A stretch of 38,046 nucleotides of DNA from Brevundimonas sp. GTDB lineage: Bacteria; Pseudomonadota; Alphaproteobacteria; Caulobacterales; Caulobacteraceae. The position numbers were made by a program, and so were the translations under genes. This document shows, one piece after another, positions 20,801-27,854 of the stretch. The stretch spans positions 1-38,046 of the forward strand of contig NZ_PNLV01000012.1 in NCBI RefSeq assembly GCF_013823285.1, written 5' to 3'. Below the pieces are notes generated by a model that was not told where the DNA came from, ran no database searches, and saw nothing but the letters and a program-made list of their open reading frames with translations. The number at the start of each line of letters is the position of its first letter. Position 1 is the stretch's first letter.

Positions 20801-21268
20801 GGCCGGAAGCGAGGGAAACCGAAAGCCGCCGTATTCATCGACCCTGGTGGTCTGGCCAGTCTCGACGATGCGCACCAGGGCCCCGTCCGAACCGCGGACG
20901 CCGTCGGCGATTGAGACCCGGCCCACCAGCGCCCCCTGCCCCTGGCGACCGGCCTGTCCGACCGGGGGCACGCTGACGACGAACGATCCTCCATCGGTGA
21001 CGCCCAGCCTCAGTCCCGATCCGCGCAGCATCGCGCGATAGGCGTCTTCGGCGGAATAGCTCCCCCGCAGGGCGGGTGCGGTCTTGCCGCTGACCTGATC
21101 GCCGGAGAACACCACATTGGTGTTGGTCTGGGCGGCGACCGCCCGAAGCGAAACCTCCAGCGGCTGCGCGGGCAGATCAAAAGCGTAGAGCGCCTGCGCC
21201 TGCGCTTGGGCTGACAGAACGAGCGTGCTGGCGCTGACGGCCAGGGCGGTGAGATTGCGTGAAAACAT
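17810..21268 (-). CDS. TonB-dependent receptor with N-terminal STN signalling domain
   Basis: This 1152-residue outer-membrane receptor has a signal peptide (to about residue 25), an STN domain at about 28-100 for signalling to the FecR protein, a carboxypeptidase-regulatory-like domain at about 113-205, a plug at about 215-345 (EALRRAPGISFQRN and the NVIVRGLEPDMNAIQLNG region) and a 22-strand barrel ending in phenylalanine (LRIGLSATF). It belongs to the large Caulobacter/Xanthomonas-type receptor group. ATG 21268 is chosen for its GAGGGGGA site and signal peptide. Binding of ligand should signal through STN to FecR and release the sigma factor. Length and type fit import of a large or oligomeric ligand rather than a small siderophore, but the ligand is unknown. 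Confidence 0.93.
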   Translation of the reverse strand: MFSRNLTALAVSASTLVLSAQAQAQALYAFDLPAQPLEVSLRAVAAQTNTNVVFSGDQVSGKTAPALRGSYSAEDAYRAMLRGSGLRLGVTDGGSFVVSVPPVGQAGRQGQGALVGRVSIADGVRGSDGALVRIVETGQTTRVDEYGGFRFPSLPAGDYTVEISFLGYEPLVETVTVPAGGAHQQTFTLGQSYATTVDDVVIFGSRSARANALNLQRTAENSADVISADELGNFTGTTFSEALRRAPGISFQRNSVTGDGTNVIVRGLEPDMNAIQLNGLNLPVGNGVGRSADLSNLLADSVSRITINKSLLPSHDSAGTGGLIEIETMSPLDRPRRYANFLVEGDRTPDNFGDDFLVSGTVAGTFGDNFGLSASVQYRTQSTRSIAYDAGSNGGRMNFGRYLPLDALALDGGGNPALNFNAIDPLLTFPFLPGEDQAYPSGLVTSFFHDETETLAGTLSAEWRIGGHTNLKFDYQHAETRTDFFSLSDTFSTGAEYVLLPGETNPQLVLDLSPGNAGISRSQNYAYDRDVRKITDTFSLNGRTTLGAFEFNYLAGYAHGTERRPASFGLQLRMPDTDASADLFLPEAVDPETGVIHTGFGPRSGSGIPLPLLSSQGWALVNDPSAFVIENASGQLDNSEGSNDRYTASGSARWTSGGGWLNYVELGGFYERAEFQSNLTRSQVGGGVPVSALGLEFAPSDLTRIGLSEPGFSTLSEGALRGFVDNLGTLAGGPSGLTLTPITPHPDQDNENTEETNFAAYLQARIDIGKLEIIGGVRFNHTRLEATNLTFPVYTGPILPENGGGMGVDFIFQNEFTRLVTEEAVSEDFLPRVLFNYRHSDDLIFRGGYFLSVARPAISQLSSETRISFINFPIPGPEGVKPILQINSGNPNLQPATTDNFDLSAEYYSGIGIFKISAFYKRIDNLLQTNITNGPATLAAVTLPDHPYFNGAPYFDPNNPSSVFITGGSPVNSDEVAELWGIEFQAERRFDFLPGVWGGFGVFLNHTWTDSSRADRFNWSYGAAPDNVYTFTGLPFVQQPAHSGTAALTYNKYDIDATLAYGYQSRGLSLFQPRGLSVYTEGAETLDFRAEYYLRPSYGSFRVYVEANDLLNGTSDPNLEQTFGGEQGSPTFYTRATYLGGRSLRIGLSATF

Positions 21269-21369
21269 TTGTCCCCCTCGGGGAGCGTAATGCATGGCTC
21301 CCACTAGGTAGACGACGTTTCGCCGCAAACCCGACACGGTTGCGACACAAAAAAATCACCGGTCCTTAA

Positions 21370-22320
21370 TCAACGCTCCAGGTGCAGGGTGTCGCCCTCC
21401 CGTTGGACGTTGAGGCCGTGCAGATCCGCGACGGCCTGGGCGAAGTCGGGCGCATTGGTGGTGAACACGCCCGATATGGGCAAGGCCGCCACGCGTGGGT
21501 CCTCGATCACCACCTGCGGCCCCCCATACCTGTTGAGCTCGGTCACCGCCTCGCCCAGGGGTGTGTCGCGGAATATGGTCTGGCCCCGCCGCCATGCGGT
21601 CGCGGCCTCGACCGAAGCGGCCTCGATCCGGGCGGGTCCGGCTGCCGGCTCGGTCAGCCGCTCGCCGGGCTGCAGCAGAGTGGGCGCCTCGGACCCGCCG
21701 CGCGCGCCCGCGTTCTCACGGGTGACCGCCACCTCGCCCTTGATCAGCGTGACCACCACCTCGTCCCGTGTCCGCCGCACGGTGAAGACCGTGCCCAGCG
21801 CCTCGACCCGCGTGTCCCCCGCGATCACGACGAAGGGGCGATCCGCGTCGTGGGCGACCTCGAACATGGCCTCCCCCCGGTCCAGGGTTATGTGGCGTCG
21901 GTCCGCGTTGAATTTCACATCGACCCGGGTGTCCGTGTTGAGCGCGATGCGGCTTCCGTCATCCAGGGTGGCCACCTGCTGCTCGCCGGGCCGGGTCACA
22001 TAGTCGCCGACGGTGGCCAGAGACCACCACAGCACGCCGAAGCCGAGCACCAGGGATGCAGCCATGGCCAGCATCGGACGCAGCCACGGCCGTCTCTCGG
22101 GCGCAGGACGCAGGCGCGCTTCGTCCGCACTGCTGCGGGCGGCCCGAGGCAGGATGGCCCAGATCTCACTGGCCCGCTCGAACGCCGCCGCATGGGCGGG
22201 ATCCTCGGCCAGCCAGGCGTCCAGGGCGTCCTGCGCGGCGGCGTCATGGTCGCCGTGCAGCCGCGCCAGCCACGCGGCGGCCTCGGCATCGATGTTGGGG
22301 GAAGACAGGGCGCGGCTCAC
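21370..22320 (-). CDS. FecR-family anti-sigma factor / signal transducer
   Basis: The 316-residue inner-membrane protein has a cytoplasmic N-terminal DUF4880-type helical domain (residues 8-60, with the tryptophan-rich AAAWLARLHG and FERASEIW pattern) that binds the sigma factor, one membrane helix at about 82-104, a periplasmic FecR domain (about 110-210, DDGSRIALNTDTRV and RGEAMFEVAHD) and a C-terminal STN-like region (about 245-316) expected to touch the receptor's STN domain. It overlaps the sigma gene by four bases (ATGA), so the two are co-translated. It lies 101 bases upstream of the receptor gene. Confidence 0.94.
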   Translation of the reverse strand: MSRALSSPNIDAEAAAWLARLHGDHDAAAQDALDAWLAEDPAHAAAFERASEIWAILPRAARSSADEARLRPAPERRPWLRPMLAMAASLVLGFGVLWWSLATVGDYVTRPGEQQVATLDDGSRIALNTDTRVDVKFNADRRHITLDRGEAMFEVAHDADRPFVVIAGDTRVEALGTVFTVRRTRDEVVVTLIKGEVAVTRENAGARGGSEAPTLLQPGERLTEPAAGPARIEAASVEAATAWRRGQTIFRDTPLGEAVTELNRYGGPQVVIEDPRVAALPISGVFTTNAPDFAQAVADLHGLNVQREGDTLHLER

Positions 22321-22793
22321 GACGAAGTCCTCCCCTTCATCAGTTGCAACGTCGCCCGGGCCACGGTCTTCTCCACGGCGGCCACCGTCATCTCCTCCGA
22401 TGCGGCGATCTCGGCATAGCTCATGTTTTCAAGTCGGCGCTTCAGCAGGATCCGGCGCGTGCGTTCCGGCAGTTGCGCCAGATCCGCCGCCACCTGCTGC
22501 AGCCGCGCCCGCGCTTCCAGGATCCGGGCGGGATCCGGCGCTGTGTCGGCGATTTCATGCAGTTCGGCGCCGTCGGCCATGGGCATGCGGCCGCGATGGC
22601 GCTGGCGGTCGATCGACAGGTTCACTGCGGCCCGCACCAGCAGCGCCTCCCGGCTGCGGACCTCGTGGGCTCGCTGGTATTGCTCCACCTTCAGAAACGC
22701 TTCGTGCACCAGGTCATCCGCATCGTGATCGGCGATACCCTGCCGTATGACGGCCCGCCGTGCCTTCCCGAGAATGTCCGCGAGCGTCGCCAT
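22317..22793 (-). CDS. ECF-family RNA polymerase sigma factor (FecI-like)
   Basis: The 158-residue protein has sigma region 2 (about 5-70, ADHDADDLVHEAFLKVEQY) and region 4 (about 100-155, LPERTRRILLKRRLENMSYAEIAASEEMTVAAVEKTVARA, with its helix-turn-helix) and no extra domain, as in FecI-type sigma factors. ATG 22793 is preferred (AGGCAGG upstream); a GTG five codons earlier is possible. It heads the gene set sigma - fecR - receptor - M16 peptidase and should switch on the receptor gene when the surface signal arrives. A named gene symbol is not justified because the ligand is unknown. Confidence 0.93.
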   Translation of the reverse strand: MATLADILGKARRAVIRQGIADHDADDLVHEAFLKVEQYQRAHEVRSREALLVRAAVNLSIDRQRHRGRMPMADGAELHEIADTAPDPARILEARARLQQVAADLAQLPERTRRILLKRRLENMSYAEIAASEEMTVAAVEKTVARATLQLMKGRTSS

Positions 22794-22863
22794 AGGTACC
22801 TGCCTCACTCACTCAGACGTTCGAGGGCGGGAAACCTGACATGCAGCGCAACATCAATCCGTC

Positions 22864-23376
22864 TCAACGATCATCACCCGGCCGCGGGGGCCCGGCATGG
22901 GCCGCCCGCACCATGCCCGGGGTCGGCACGCGATCCGCTGCACCGGCCGCTGCGCCGCACCGACGATCGACTCGCGCTTCACAAAGCCCGCTGGCCGTCC
23001 AGTAGTACTGGGTGCGCGGAAAGCCGTCATCCCCGGGGACGACCCGGGTCAGCGTCGCCGGCCCGCCGTCCGCGCCCGCACAGGCGCTGCGCCCCGCCGC
23101 CGCCGCCCGTCCCTCGACCGCGCACCAGGCATGGGCGCCGCGCGCCTCGACCGCCGTCTCAAGAAACACCGCCGTCAGCATGGCCGCTGGAACCACCAGC
23201 ACCAGACCGGCCAGCACGGCCTTCCACCGCCGCCTCGACACGCCCCGGGCGAACAGCGCCAGCCCGGCCACGATCACCGCCGCGAGCACGCCGAACGCCC
23301 ACAGCACCTCGTCCGACGGCGCACGCGTCCACACCGCCCACTCGGCGTCGCCCAGATTCAGCCATTCCTGAAGCAC
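22864..23376 (-). CDS. Hypothetical membrane protein, unknown function
   Basis: The 170-residue protein has two hydrophobic helices (about 24-44 and 53-74) and then a periplasmic or cytoplasmic tail containing four cysteines (AWCAVEG, SACAGAD, GLCEARVDRRC), which could form disulfides. GTG 23376 has a GAGGGG site five bases upstream. It lies 61 bases after pntB on the same strand and may be the last gene of the transhydrogenase operon. No family is recognised; the C-terminal 25 residues are Ala/Pro/Gly-rich. Confidence 0.65.
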   Translation of the reverse strand: MLQEWLNLGDAEWAVWTRAPSDEVLWAFGVLAAVIVAGLALFARGVSRRRWKAVLAGLVLVVPAAMLTAVFLETAVEARGAHAWCAVEGRAAAAGRSACAGADGGPATLTRVVPGDDGFPRTQYYWTASGLCEARVDRRCGAAAGAADRVPTPGMVRAAHAGPPRPGDDR

Positions 23377-23437
23377 GTCGCCCCTCCACGGCCCGGGGCG
23401 ATAGCACGGTTATCCGCTCAGGCCCGTGACCGGGGGG

Positions 23438-24853
23438 TCACAGCCCCTTCACGATTCCCTCCACCATCTTCTTGGCGTCGGCGAACAGCATCATGGTGTT
23501 GTCGCGGAAGAACAGTTCGTTCTCCACACCCGCGTAGCCCGCCGCCATGCCGCGCTTGACGAACAGCACCGTGCCCGCCTTCTCCACGTCCAGGATGGGC
23601 ATGCCGAAGATGGGCGACTGCGGATCGGTCTTGGCGGCCGGGTTGGTGACGTCGTTGGCGCCGATGACGAAGGCCACGTCGCACGAGCTGAATTCGGAGT
23701 TGATGTCATCCAGCTCGAACACCTCGTCATAGGGCACATTGGCCTCGGCCAGCAGCACGTTCATGTGCCCCGGCATGCGGCCGGCCACGGGGTGGATGGC
23801 GTACTTCACCTCCACGCCCTCCTCCTTCAGCTTGTCGGCCATTTCGCGCAGGGCGTGCTGGGCCTGGGCCACCGCCATGCCGTAGCCGGGCACGATGATG
23901 ACCTTGGAGGCGTTCTTCATGATGAAGGCCGCGTCGTCGGCCGAGCCCTGCTTGACCGGCCGGGTCTCCACATGGCCGGCGCCCGCCGCCGCCGCGTCGC
24001 CGCCGAAGCCGCCCAGGATGACGCTGATGAAGCTGCGGTTCATGCCCTTGCACATGATGTAGGACAGGATCGCGCCGGACGATCCCACCAGGGCGCCGGT
24101 GATGATCAGGGCGATGTTCTCCAGGGTGAACCCCAGCGCCGCCGCCGCCCAGCCCGAGTAGCTGTTCAGCATGGACACCACCACCGGCATGTCCGCCCCG
24201 CCGATGGGGATGATCAGGGTGGCCCCCAATATCAGGGCGATCACGAACACGCCCCAGAACGCCCACACCGCCGTCCCGCCCGTTGCGATCAGGATGCCGA
24301 TCAGCACCACCAGGCCCGCCGCCAGACCGATGTTGATCAGGTGCCGCGCGGGCAGCAGGATAGGCGTACCCGACATGTTGCCGTTCAGCTTGGCGAAGGC
24401 GATCACCGATCCGGTGAAGGTGATGGCGCCGATGGCCAGACCCAGGCCCAGTTCGATGATGGACAGGGTCTTGATCCCCCCCGCCCCGTCGTCGATGCCG
24501 AAGGCCACGGGGGCATAGACCGCCCCCACCGCCACCAGACAGGCGGCCATGCCCACCAGGCTGTGAAACGCGGCCACCAGCTGCGGCATGGAGGTCATGG
24601 GCACGCGCCGGGCGATCACCGCGCCCAGCCCGCCGCCGACCACCACGCCGCCCGCGATCAGGGCCAGGGTCAGCCCGTCCAGCGCTTGCGTCCCCCACAG
24701 GGTCAGCAGGGTGACGCCGATGGCCAGCCCCATGCCCACCATGCCGAAGGTGTTGCCCCGGCGGCTGGTCTCCGGGCTCGACAGCCCCCGCAAGCTGAGG
24801 ATGAACAGGACGCCGGCCGCCAGATAGGCCAGGGCTGCGATGGATGCGTTCAT
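23438..24853 (-). CDS. pntB: NAD(P) transhydrogenase subunit beta (PntB)
   Basis: PntB carries most of the proton channel and the NADP(H)-binding domain III of the proton-translocating transhydrogenase, which uses the proton gradient to reduce NADP+ with NADH. The 471-residue product has about nine membrane helices over the first 280 residues and the domain III NADP fold at the C-terminus (VIIVPGYGMAVAQAQ, HPVAGRMPGHMNVLLAEA, FVIGANDVTNPAA and VFVKRGMAAGYAG). All signature segments are intact. It starts 22 bases after the small secreted-protein gene and is co-transcribed with pntA1 and pntA2. Confidence 0.97.
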   Translation of the reverse strand: MNASIAALAYLAAGVLFILSLRGLSSPETSRRGNTFGMVGMGLAIGVTLLTLWGTQALDGLTLALIAGGVVVGGGLGAVIARRVPMTSMPQLVAAFHSLVGMAACLVAVGAVYAPVAFGIDDGAGGIKTLSIIELGLGLAIGAITFTGSVIAFAKLNGNMSGTPILLPARHLINIGLAAGLVVLIGILIATGGTAVWAFWGVFVIALILGATLIIPIGGADMPVVVSMLNSYSGWAAAALGFTLENIALIITGALVGSSGAILSYIMCKGMNRSFISVILGGFGGDAAAAGAGHVETRPVKQGSADDAAFIMKNASKVIIVPGYGMAVAQAQHALREMADKLKEEGVEVKYAIHPVAGRMPGHMNVLLAEANVPYDEVFELDDINSEFSSCDVAFVIGANDVTNPAAKTDPQSPIFGMPILDVEKAGTVLFVKRGMAAGYAGVENELFFRDNTMMLFADAKKMVEGIVKGL

Positions 24854-24875
24854 GACGGCGTCCCCCTCTTTCGTC

Positions 24876-25238
24876 TCAGTAGATCTCGACCCGCGCCGGT
24901 TCGGCGGGATCGTTGGTTCCGGCGGCGGTAGGCTGGCCGTTCTTGACCAGGGCGAAGCCCACCGGCCCTTCGCCCCCTGTCTTGGTCAGACTGCACCACG
25001 CCCGGTACGTGGGCAGGCGCCCGGCGGCGCGACCCTGGCCCTCCAGATCGAAGCGGTTGACCGTGCCCGTCCCGGGGATCTGATGCGGCGGAAATCCGCA
25101 GTTCAGCCTCCAGCTGGCGCCGCCCGGCGCCGCCACGGCAAAGTGCGCGCCCTGATAGCCCTCGCCGGTCTGGCGCGTGGCCTGGGCCTCGGCGACGCCG
25201 GCGAAGGCCAGCACCGCGATGACAAACGCAATTCTCAT
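24876..25238 (-). CDS. Small secreted protein in the pnt operon, unknown function
   Basis: The 120-residue product has a clear signal peptide (MRIAFVIAVLAFAGVAEAQA, cleavage after AEA), so it is periplasmic or exported. The mature part of about 100 residues has two cysteines (LNCGF and AWCSL), likely forming one disulfide, and aromatic-rich short strands. No family is recognised. ATG 25238 is supported by CGGAGG upstream and overlaps the stop of the preceding gene by four bases, so it is coupled to the operon between pntA2 and pntB. Confidence 0.75.
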   Translation of the reverse strand: MRIAFVIAVLAFAGVAEAQATRQTGEGYQGAHFAVAAPGGASWRLNCGFPPHQIPGTGTVNRFDLEGQGRAAGRLPTYRAWCSLTKTGGEGPVGFALVKNGQPTAAGTNDPAEPARVEIY

Positions 25239-25528
25239 CGGTCCTCCGAATTCGTCATGCCGCCGGTCCGCTTCAGCCGCCACAGGGCGGCGGCGATGAA
25301 CAGCGGCGCGACCACCACCAGAATCCAGTCGAACCAGGTCATGGCCCGGTCCTGGATCAGCACCCGCACGATGATGGATGAGAACACCAGCACCATGCCG
25401 GCGTCGTGAAACCGCATCTTGGCGATGGGGTTCTTCTCGCCCAGCCAGCCATAGACCCACAGGCCCATGCCCAGACCCGTGGCCACCCACGAGCCCGTCG
25501 CGGCCATCTGGGCCGCGTCGCCGGTCAA
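25235..25528 (-). CDS. Small membrane protein in the pnt operon, unknown function
   Basis: The 97-residue protein has three hydrophobic stretches (about 13-28, 41-58 and 66-85), with conserved-looking GEKNPIAKMRFHDAG between them. The start appears to be TTG 25528, which overlaps the pntA2 stop (TTGA), with AAGGA nine bases upstream; ATG 25507 is the alternative. Its four-base overlaps with both neighbours show that it is a regular member of the operon. Function is not known; a role in assembly or stability of transhydrogenase is only an inference from position. Confidence 0.75.
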   Translation of the reverse strand: MTGDAAQMAATGSWVATGLGMGLWVYGWLGEKNPIAKMRFHDAGMVLVFSSIIVRVLIQDRAMTWFDWILVVVAPLFIAAALWRLKRTGGMTNSEDR

Positions 25529-25842
25529 GCCTTCTTTTCCTTCTTGCGGTACATGGCCAGCATGCGCCGGGTGACCATGAAGCCCCCGAAGATGTTGACG
25601 CTGGCCAGGGTCACGGCCGCCACGCCCGCGCCCTTGGCGATCCAGCCGTTGACGCCGGAGGCCTCCGACACGGCCGCCGCCGCGATCAGCCCGCCGACGA
25701 TGATGACCGAGGAAATGGCGTTGGTGACCGCCATCAACGGCGTGTGCAGCGCCGGCGTCACGCTCCAGACCACATAGTAGCCGACGAAGATCGCCAGCAC
25801 GAAAATGGCCAGGCGGAATACGGTGGGGTCGACAGCTTCCAT
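25525..25842 (-). CDS. pntAB: NAD(P) transhydrogenase subunit alpha, part 2 (PntA2/PntAB)
   Basis: This 105-residue membrane subunit supplies the three to four alpha-side helices of the proton channel. The family core is visible: FVGYYVVWSVTPALHTPLMAVTNAISSVI, with the hydrophilic His/Thr in the channel, followed by the NIFGGFMVTRRML helix. The alpha subunit is split into two genes as in many alphaproteobacteria. It is followed directly by the small membrane protein gene. Confidence 0.95.
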   Translation of the reverse strand: MEAVDPTVFRLAIFVLAIFVGYYVVWSVTPALHTPLMAVTNAISSVIIVGGLIAAAAVSEASGVNGWIAKGAGVAAVTLASVNIFGGFMVTRRMLAMYRKKEKKA

Positions 25843-25892
25843 CTATCGGATCCTCTGTTGATTATGCGGCGCGGCCGGATCGTTGCGAACGT

Positions 25893-26120
25893 TCATCCCC
25901 GCGCCTCCAGCCGGGCGTCGATGCTGAGCAGGGCGCGCAGCAATCCGCCCCCCAGAAGGGTTGAGACGACGATGCGTATCGCAAGCCCTAGGTCGGCGGC
26001 GGTGACCGCCTGCTCGAACATCACGGTCATCGCCAGAACGAGGATCGCGATCGGCGTCCCGCCGGCGATCAGGATCATCGAAAAGATGGTCAGGGCGTTG
26101 CGAAGCTTCTGGCTCATCAC
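25893..26120 (-). CDS. Small membrane protein between pntA1 and pntA2, unknown function
   Basis: The 75-residue protein has two hydrophobic helices (about 10-34 and 42-63) and no recognised family. The start is GTG 26120, which overlaps the pntA1 stop as GTGA; the ATG one codon later is equally possible. Its tight coupling to pntA1 makes it a likely real gene. I see no motif that tells its function. Confidence 0.6.
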   Translation of the reverse strand: MMSQKLRNALTIFSMILIAGGTPIAILVLAMTVMFEQAVTAADLGLAIRIVVSTLLGGGLLRALLSIDARLEARG

Positions 26121-27250
26121 CCCTTCACCCCCTCATGCACCACGGCCCCGCCGTGGGTGACGACGGCGGCCTTGAGGATCTCGTCCTCCAGGTCCAGAAC
26201 CAGCGCCTCGTCCTTCACCAGCAGGCCGGTGAAGGCCAGCAGGTTCCGGGCGTACAGGGCCGAGGCGTCCGCCGCGATGCGGCCGGGCAGGTTGGACCAG
26301 CCGACGATGCTGACGCCGCCCGCGGTTCTGACCACCTCGCCCGGCTTCGAGCCCTCCACATTGCCGCCCGCCTCGACCGCCAGATCGACCAGCACCGAGC
26401 CGGGCTTCATGGAGGCCACGTGGGCGGCGGAAATCAGCCTGGGCGCCGGGCGTCCGGGGATCAGGGCGGTGGTGATCACCACGTCCTGCTTAGTGATGTG
26501 GGTCGCGGTCAGTTCGGCCTGTTTGGCCTGATACTCCGCCGACATCTGTTTGGCGTAGCCGCCCGCCGTCTCGGCGGCCTTGAACTCCTCGTCCTCCACC
26601 GCGACGAATTTCGCGCCCAGGCTCTCCACCTGCTCCTTGGCGGCGGGGCGCACGTCGGTGGCGCTGACCACCGCGCCCAGACGCCGCGCCGTGGCGATGG
26701 CCTGCAGCCCCGCCACGCCCGCGCCCATGACGAACACCTTGGCCGGCGCAACCGTGCCCGCCGCCGTCATCATCATGGGGAAGGCCCGGCCGTAGGCGTG
26801 GGCCGCCTCGATCACCGCCCGGTATCCGGCCAGATTGGCCTGGGACGACAGGGCGTCCATCACCTGGGCCCGGCTGATGCGCGGCACGAATTCCATGGCG
26901 AAGGCGGTGACGTTCGCCTTGGCCAGGGCCTGGACCGTGTCCTTCTCGCGGTACGCGTCCAGCAGAGCCACCACGATCGCGCCCGGCTTCAGGGCGCTGA
27001 TCTCCTGCGCCGTCGGGCCGCGCACCTTCAGCAGGATGTCGGCCTTGGACAGCACAGCGCCGGAGTCCCGGGCGATTTTGGCGCCTGCGGCTTCATAGTC
27101 GGCGTCGGGAATGGACGAGCCCAGACCGGCGCCGGCCTCGACCAGCACCGAGGCGCCGAGCGCGGTCAGCTTCTTCACCGTATCGGGTGTTGCGGCGGTG
27201 CGCGGTTCGCCTTCCCGGCGTTCGCGCGTCACGGCTATGGCGACGGCCAA
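26117..27250 (-). CDS. pntAA: NAD(P) transhydrogenase subunit alpha, part 1 (PntA1, NAD-binding)
   Basis: This 377-residue soluble domain I binds NAD(H). It resembles alanine dehydrogenase: the N-terminal RERREGEPRTAATPDTVKKL, the ISRAQVMDALSSQANLAGY segment that contacts domain III, the nucleotide fold VFVMGAGVAGLQAIATARRLGA and the mobile-loop-type VVITTALIPGRPAP. The start is TTG 27250 with an AGGGGGA site six bases upstream, giving the usual N-terminus. It is the first transhydrogenase gene and follows the aa3-oxidase subunit IV gene by 88 bases. Confidence 0.96.
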   Translation of the reverse strand: MAVAIAVTRERREGEPRTAATPDTVKKLTALGASVLVEAGAGLGSSIPDADYEAAGAKIARDSGAVLSKADILLKVRGPTAQEISALKPGAIVVALLDAYREKDTVQALAKANVTAFAMEFVPRISRAQVMDALSSQANLAGYRAVIEAAHAYGRAFPMMMTAAGTVAPAKVFVMGAGVAGLQAIATARRLGAVVSATDVRPAAKEQVESLGAKFVAVEDEEFKAAETAGGYAKQMSAEYQAKQAELTATHITKQDVVITTALIPGRPAPRLISAAHVASMKPGSVLVDLAVEAGGNVEGSKPGEVVRTAGGVSIVGWSNLPGRIAADASALYARNLLAFTGLLVKDEALVLDLEDEILKAAVVTHGGAVVHEGVKG

Positions 27251-27338
27251 GCGAATCCCCCTGCCTGTTGTTTCAGAGCAGTGGAACGTTAGGACGTTTC
27301 AGAAAGGCCCGTAAAGGCCGCGCCCGCCAGAATAACTG

Positions 27339-27596
27339 TTAGTGATCAGCAGGCTTGCTGCGCAGGAACCACCAGCCGGCGACGGCCAGAACCACCGATG
27401 CGATCAGGGCGGGGAAGAACCCGCCGTTGGGCATGAACCACATGGTGAACAGCAGCACCGCCACGGCGATGGACAACGAGCCCCATTTGGACAGGCCCAT
27501 GAACAGGTTCCAGGTGGCGACCTGTTCCGTGATCTCCTGCGTGCCCTTCAGATAGGCTTCGGCGTCGTGATCGGCTTCGTGGGTGTCGGCGGCCAT
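27339..27596 (-). CDS. aa3-type cytochrome c oxidase subunit IV
   Basis: The 85-residue protein has a short acidic N-terminal part (EADHDAEAYLKGTQEI), then WNLFMGLSKWGSLSIAVAVLLFTMWFM and a second helix. This matches the small bacterial aa3 subunit IV (two helices) found in alphaproteobacteria. It lies in the inner membrane with the terminal oxidase. ATG 27596 is preferred; an upstream TTG would add seven residues. In many alphaproteobacteria this gene sits just ahead of pntA, as here, and it may be transcribed with the pnt genes. Confidence 0.85.
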   Translation of the reverse strand: MAADTHEADHDAEAYLKGTQEITEQVATWNLFMGLSKWGSLSIAVAVLLFTMWFMPNGGFFPALIASVVLAVAGWWFLRSKPADH

Positions 27597-27717
27597 GCGA
27601 TGATCTTTCGAAGGCAAACGAGAATCTGACCGCCCTTATACCGAGGGCGGCGCGCGGCTCAAGCCGACTTGCGCTGCGCGGTCATATAGTCGCGGAGAAT
27701 CCACCCCCAAATCCGTC

Positions 27718-27838
27718 ATGGCCGGGCTTGTCCCGGCCATCCATACACGCGGTCGGGAGACAGGTCGGGCGAGGTTCAAACCACCTTGCGCGCCCTTCCC
27801 CGCCTGAGGGTAGGGATCACCGGGACAAGCCCGGTGAT
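27718..27838. repeat. Pair of REP-like palindromes in opposite orientation
   Basis: 27718-27740 is ATGGCCGGG-CTTGT-CCCGGCCAT and 27816-27838 is ATCACCGGG-ACAAG-CCCGGTGAT: perfect 9-bp stems with 5-base loops that are reverse complements of each other. Both fit a consensus CCGTCATnnCCGGGCTTGTCCCGGnnAT (second copy inverted). Short palindromic elements of this kind are common between genes in alphaproteobacteria. They lie after pepF and may stop or stabilise its transcript. Confidence 0.75.
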
Positions 27839-27854
27839 GACGGAGAATACGGCA

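Noticed and set aside
18143..20914. Long open frame (over 900 codons) on the plus strand opposite the STN-type receptor gene
   Set aside because: It is an antisense shadow in GC-rich DNA; the minus strand encodes a clear receptor with all domains, while the plus frame has no recognisable motif.
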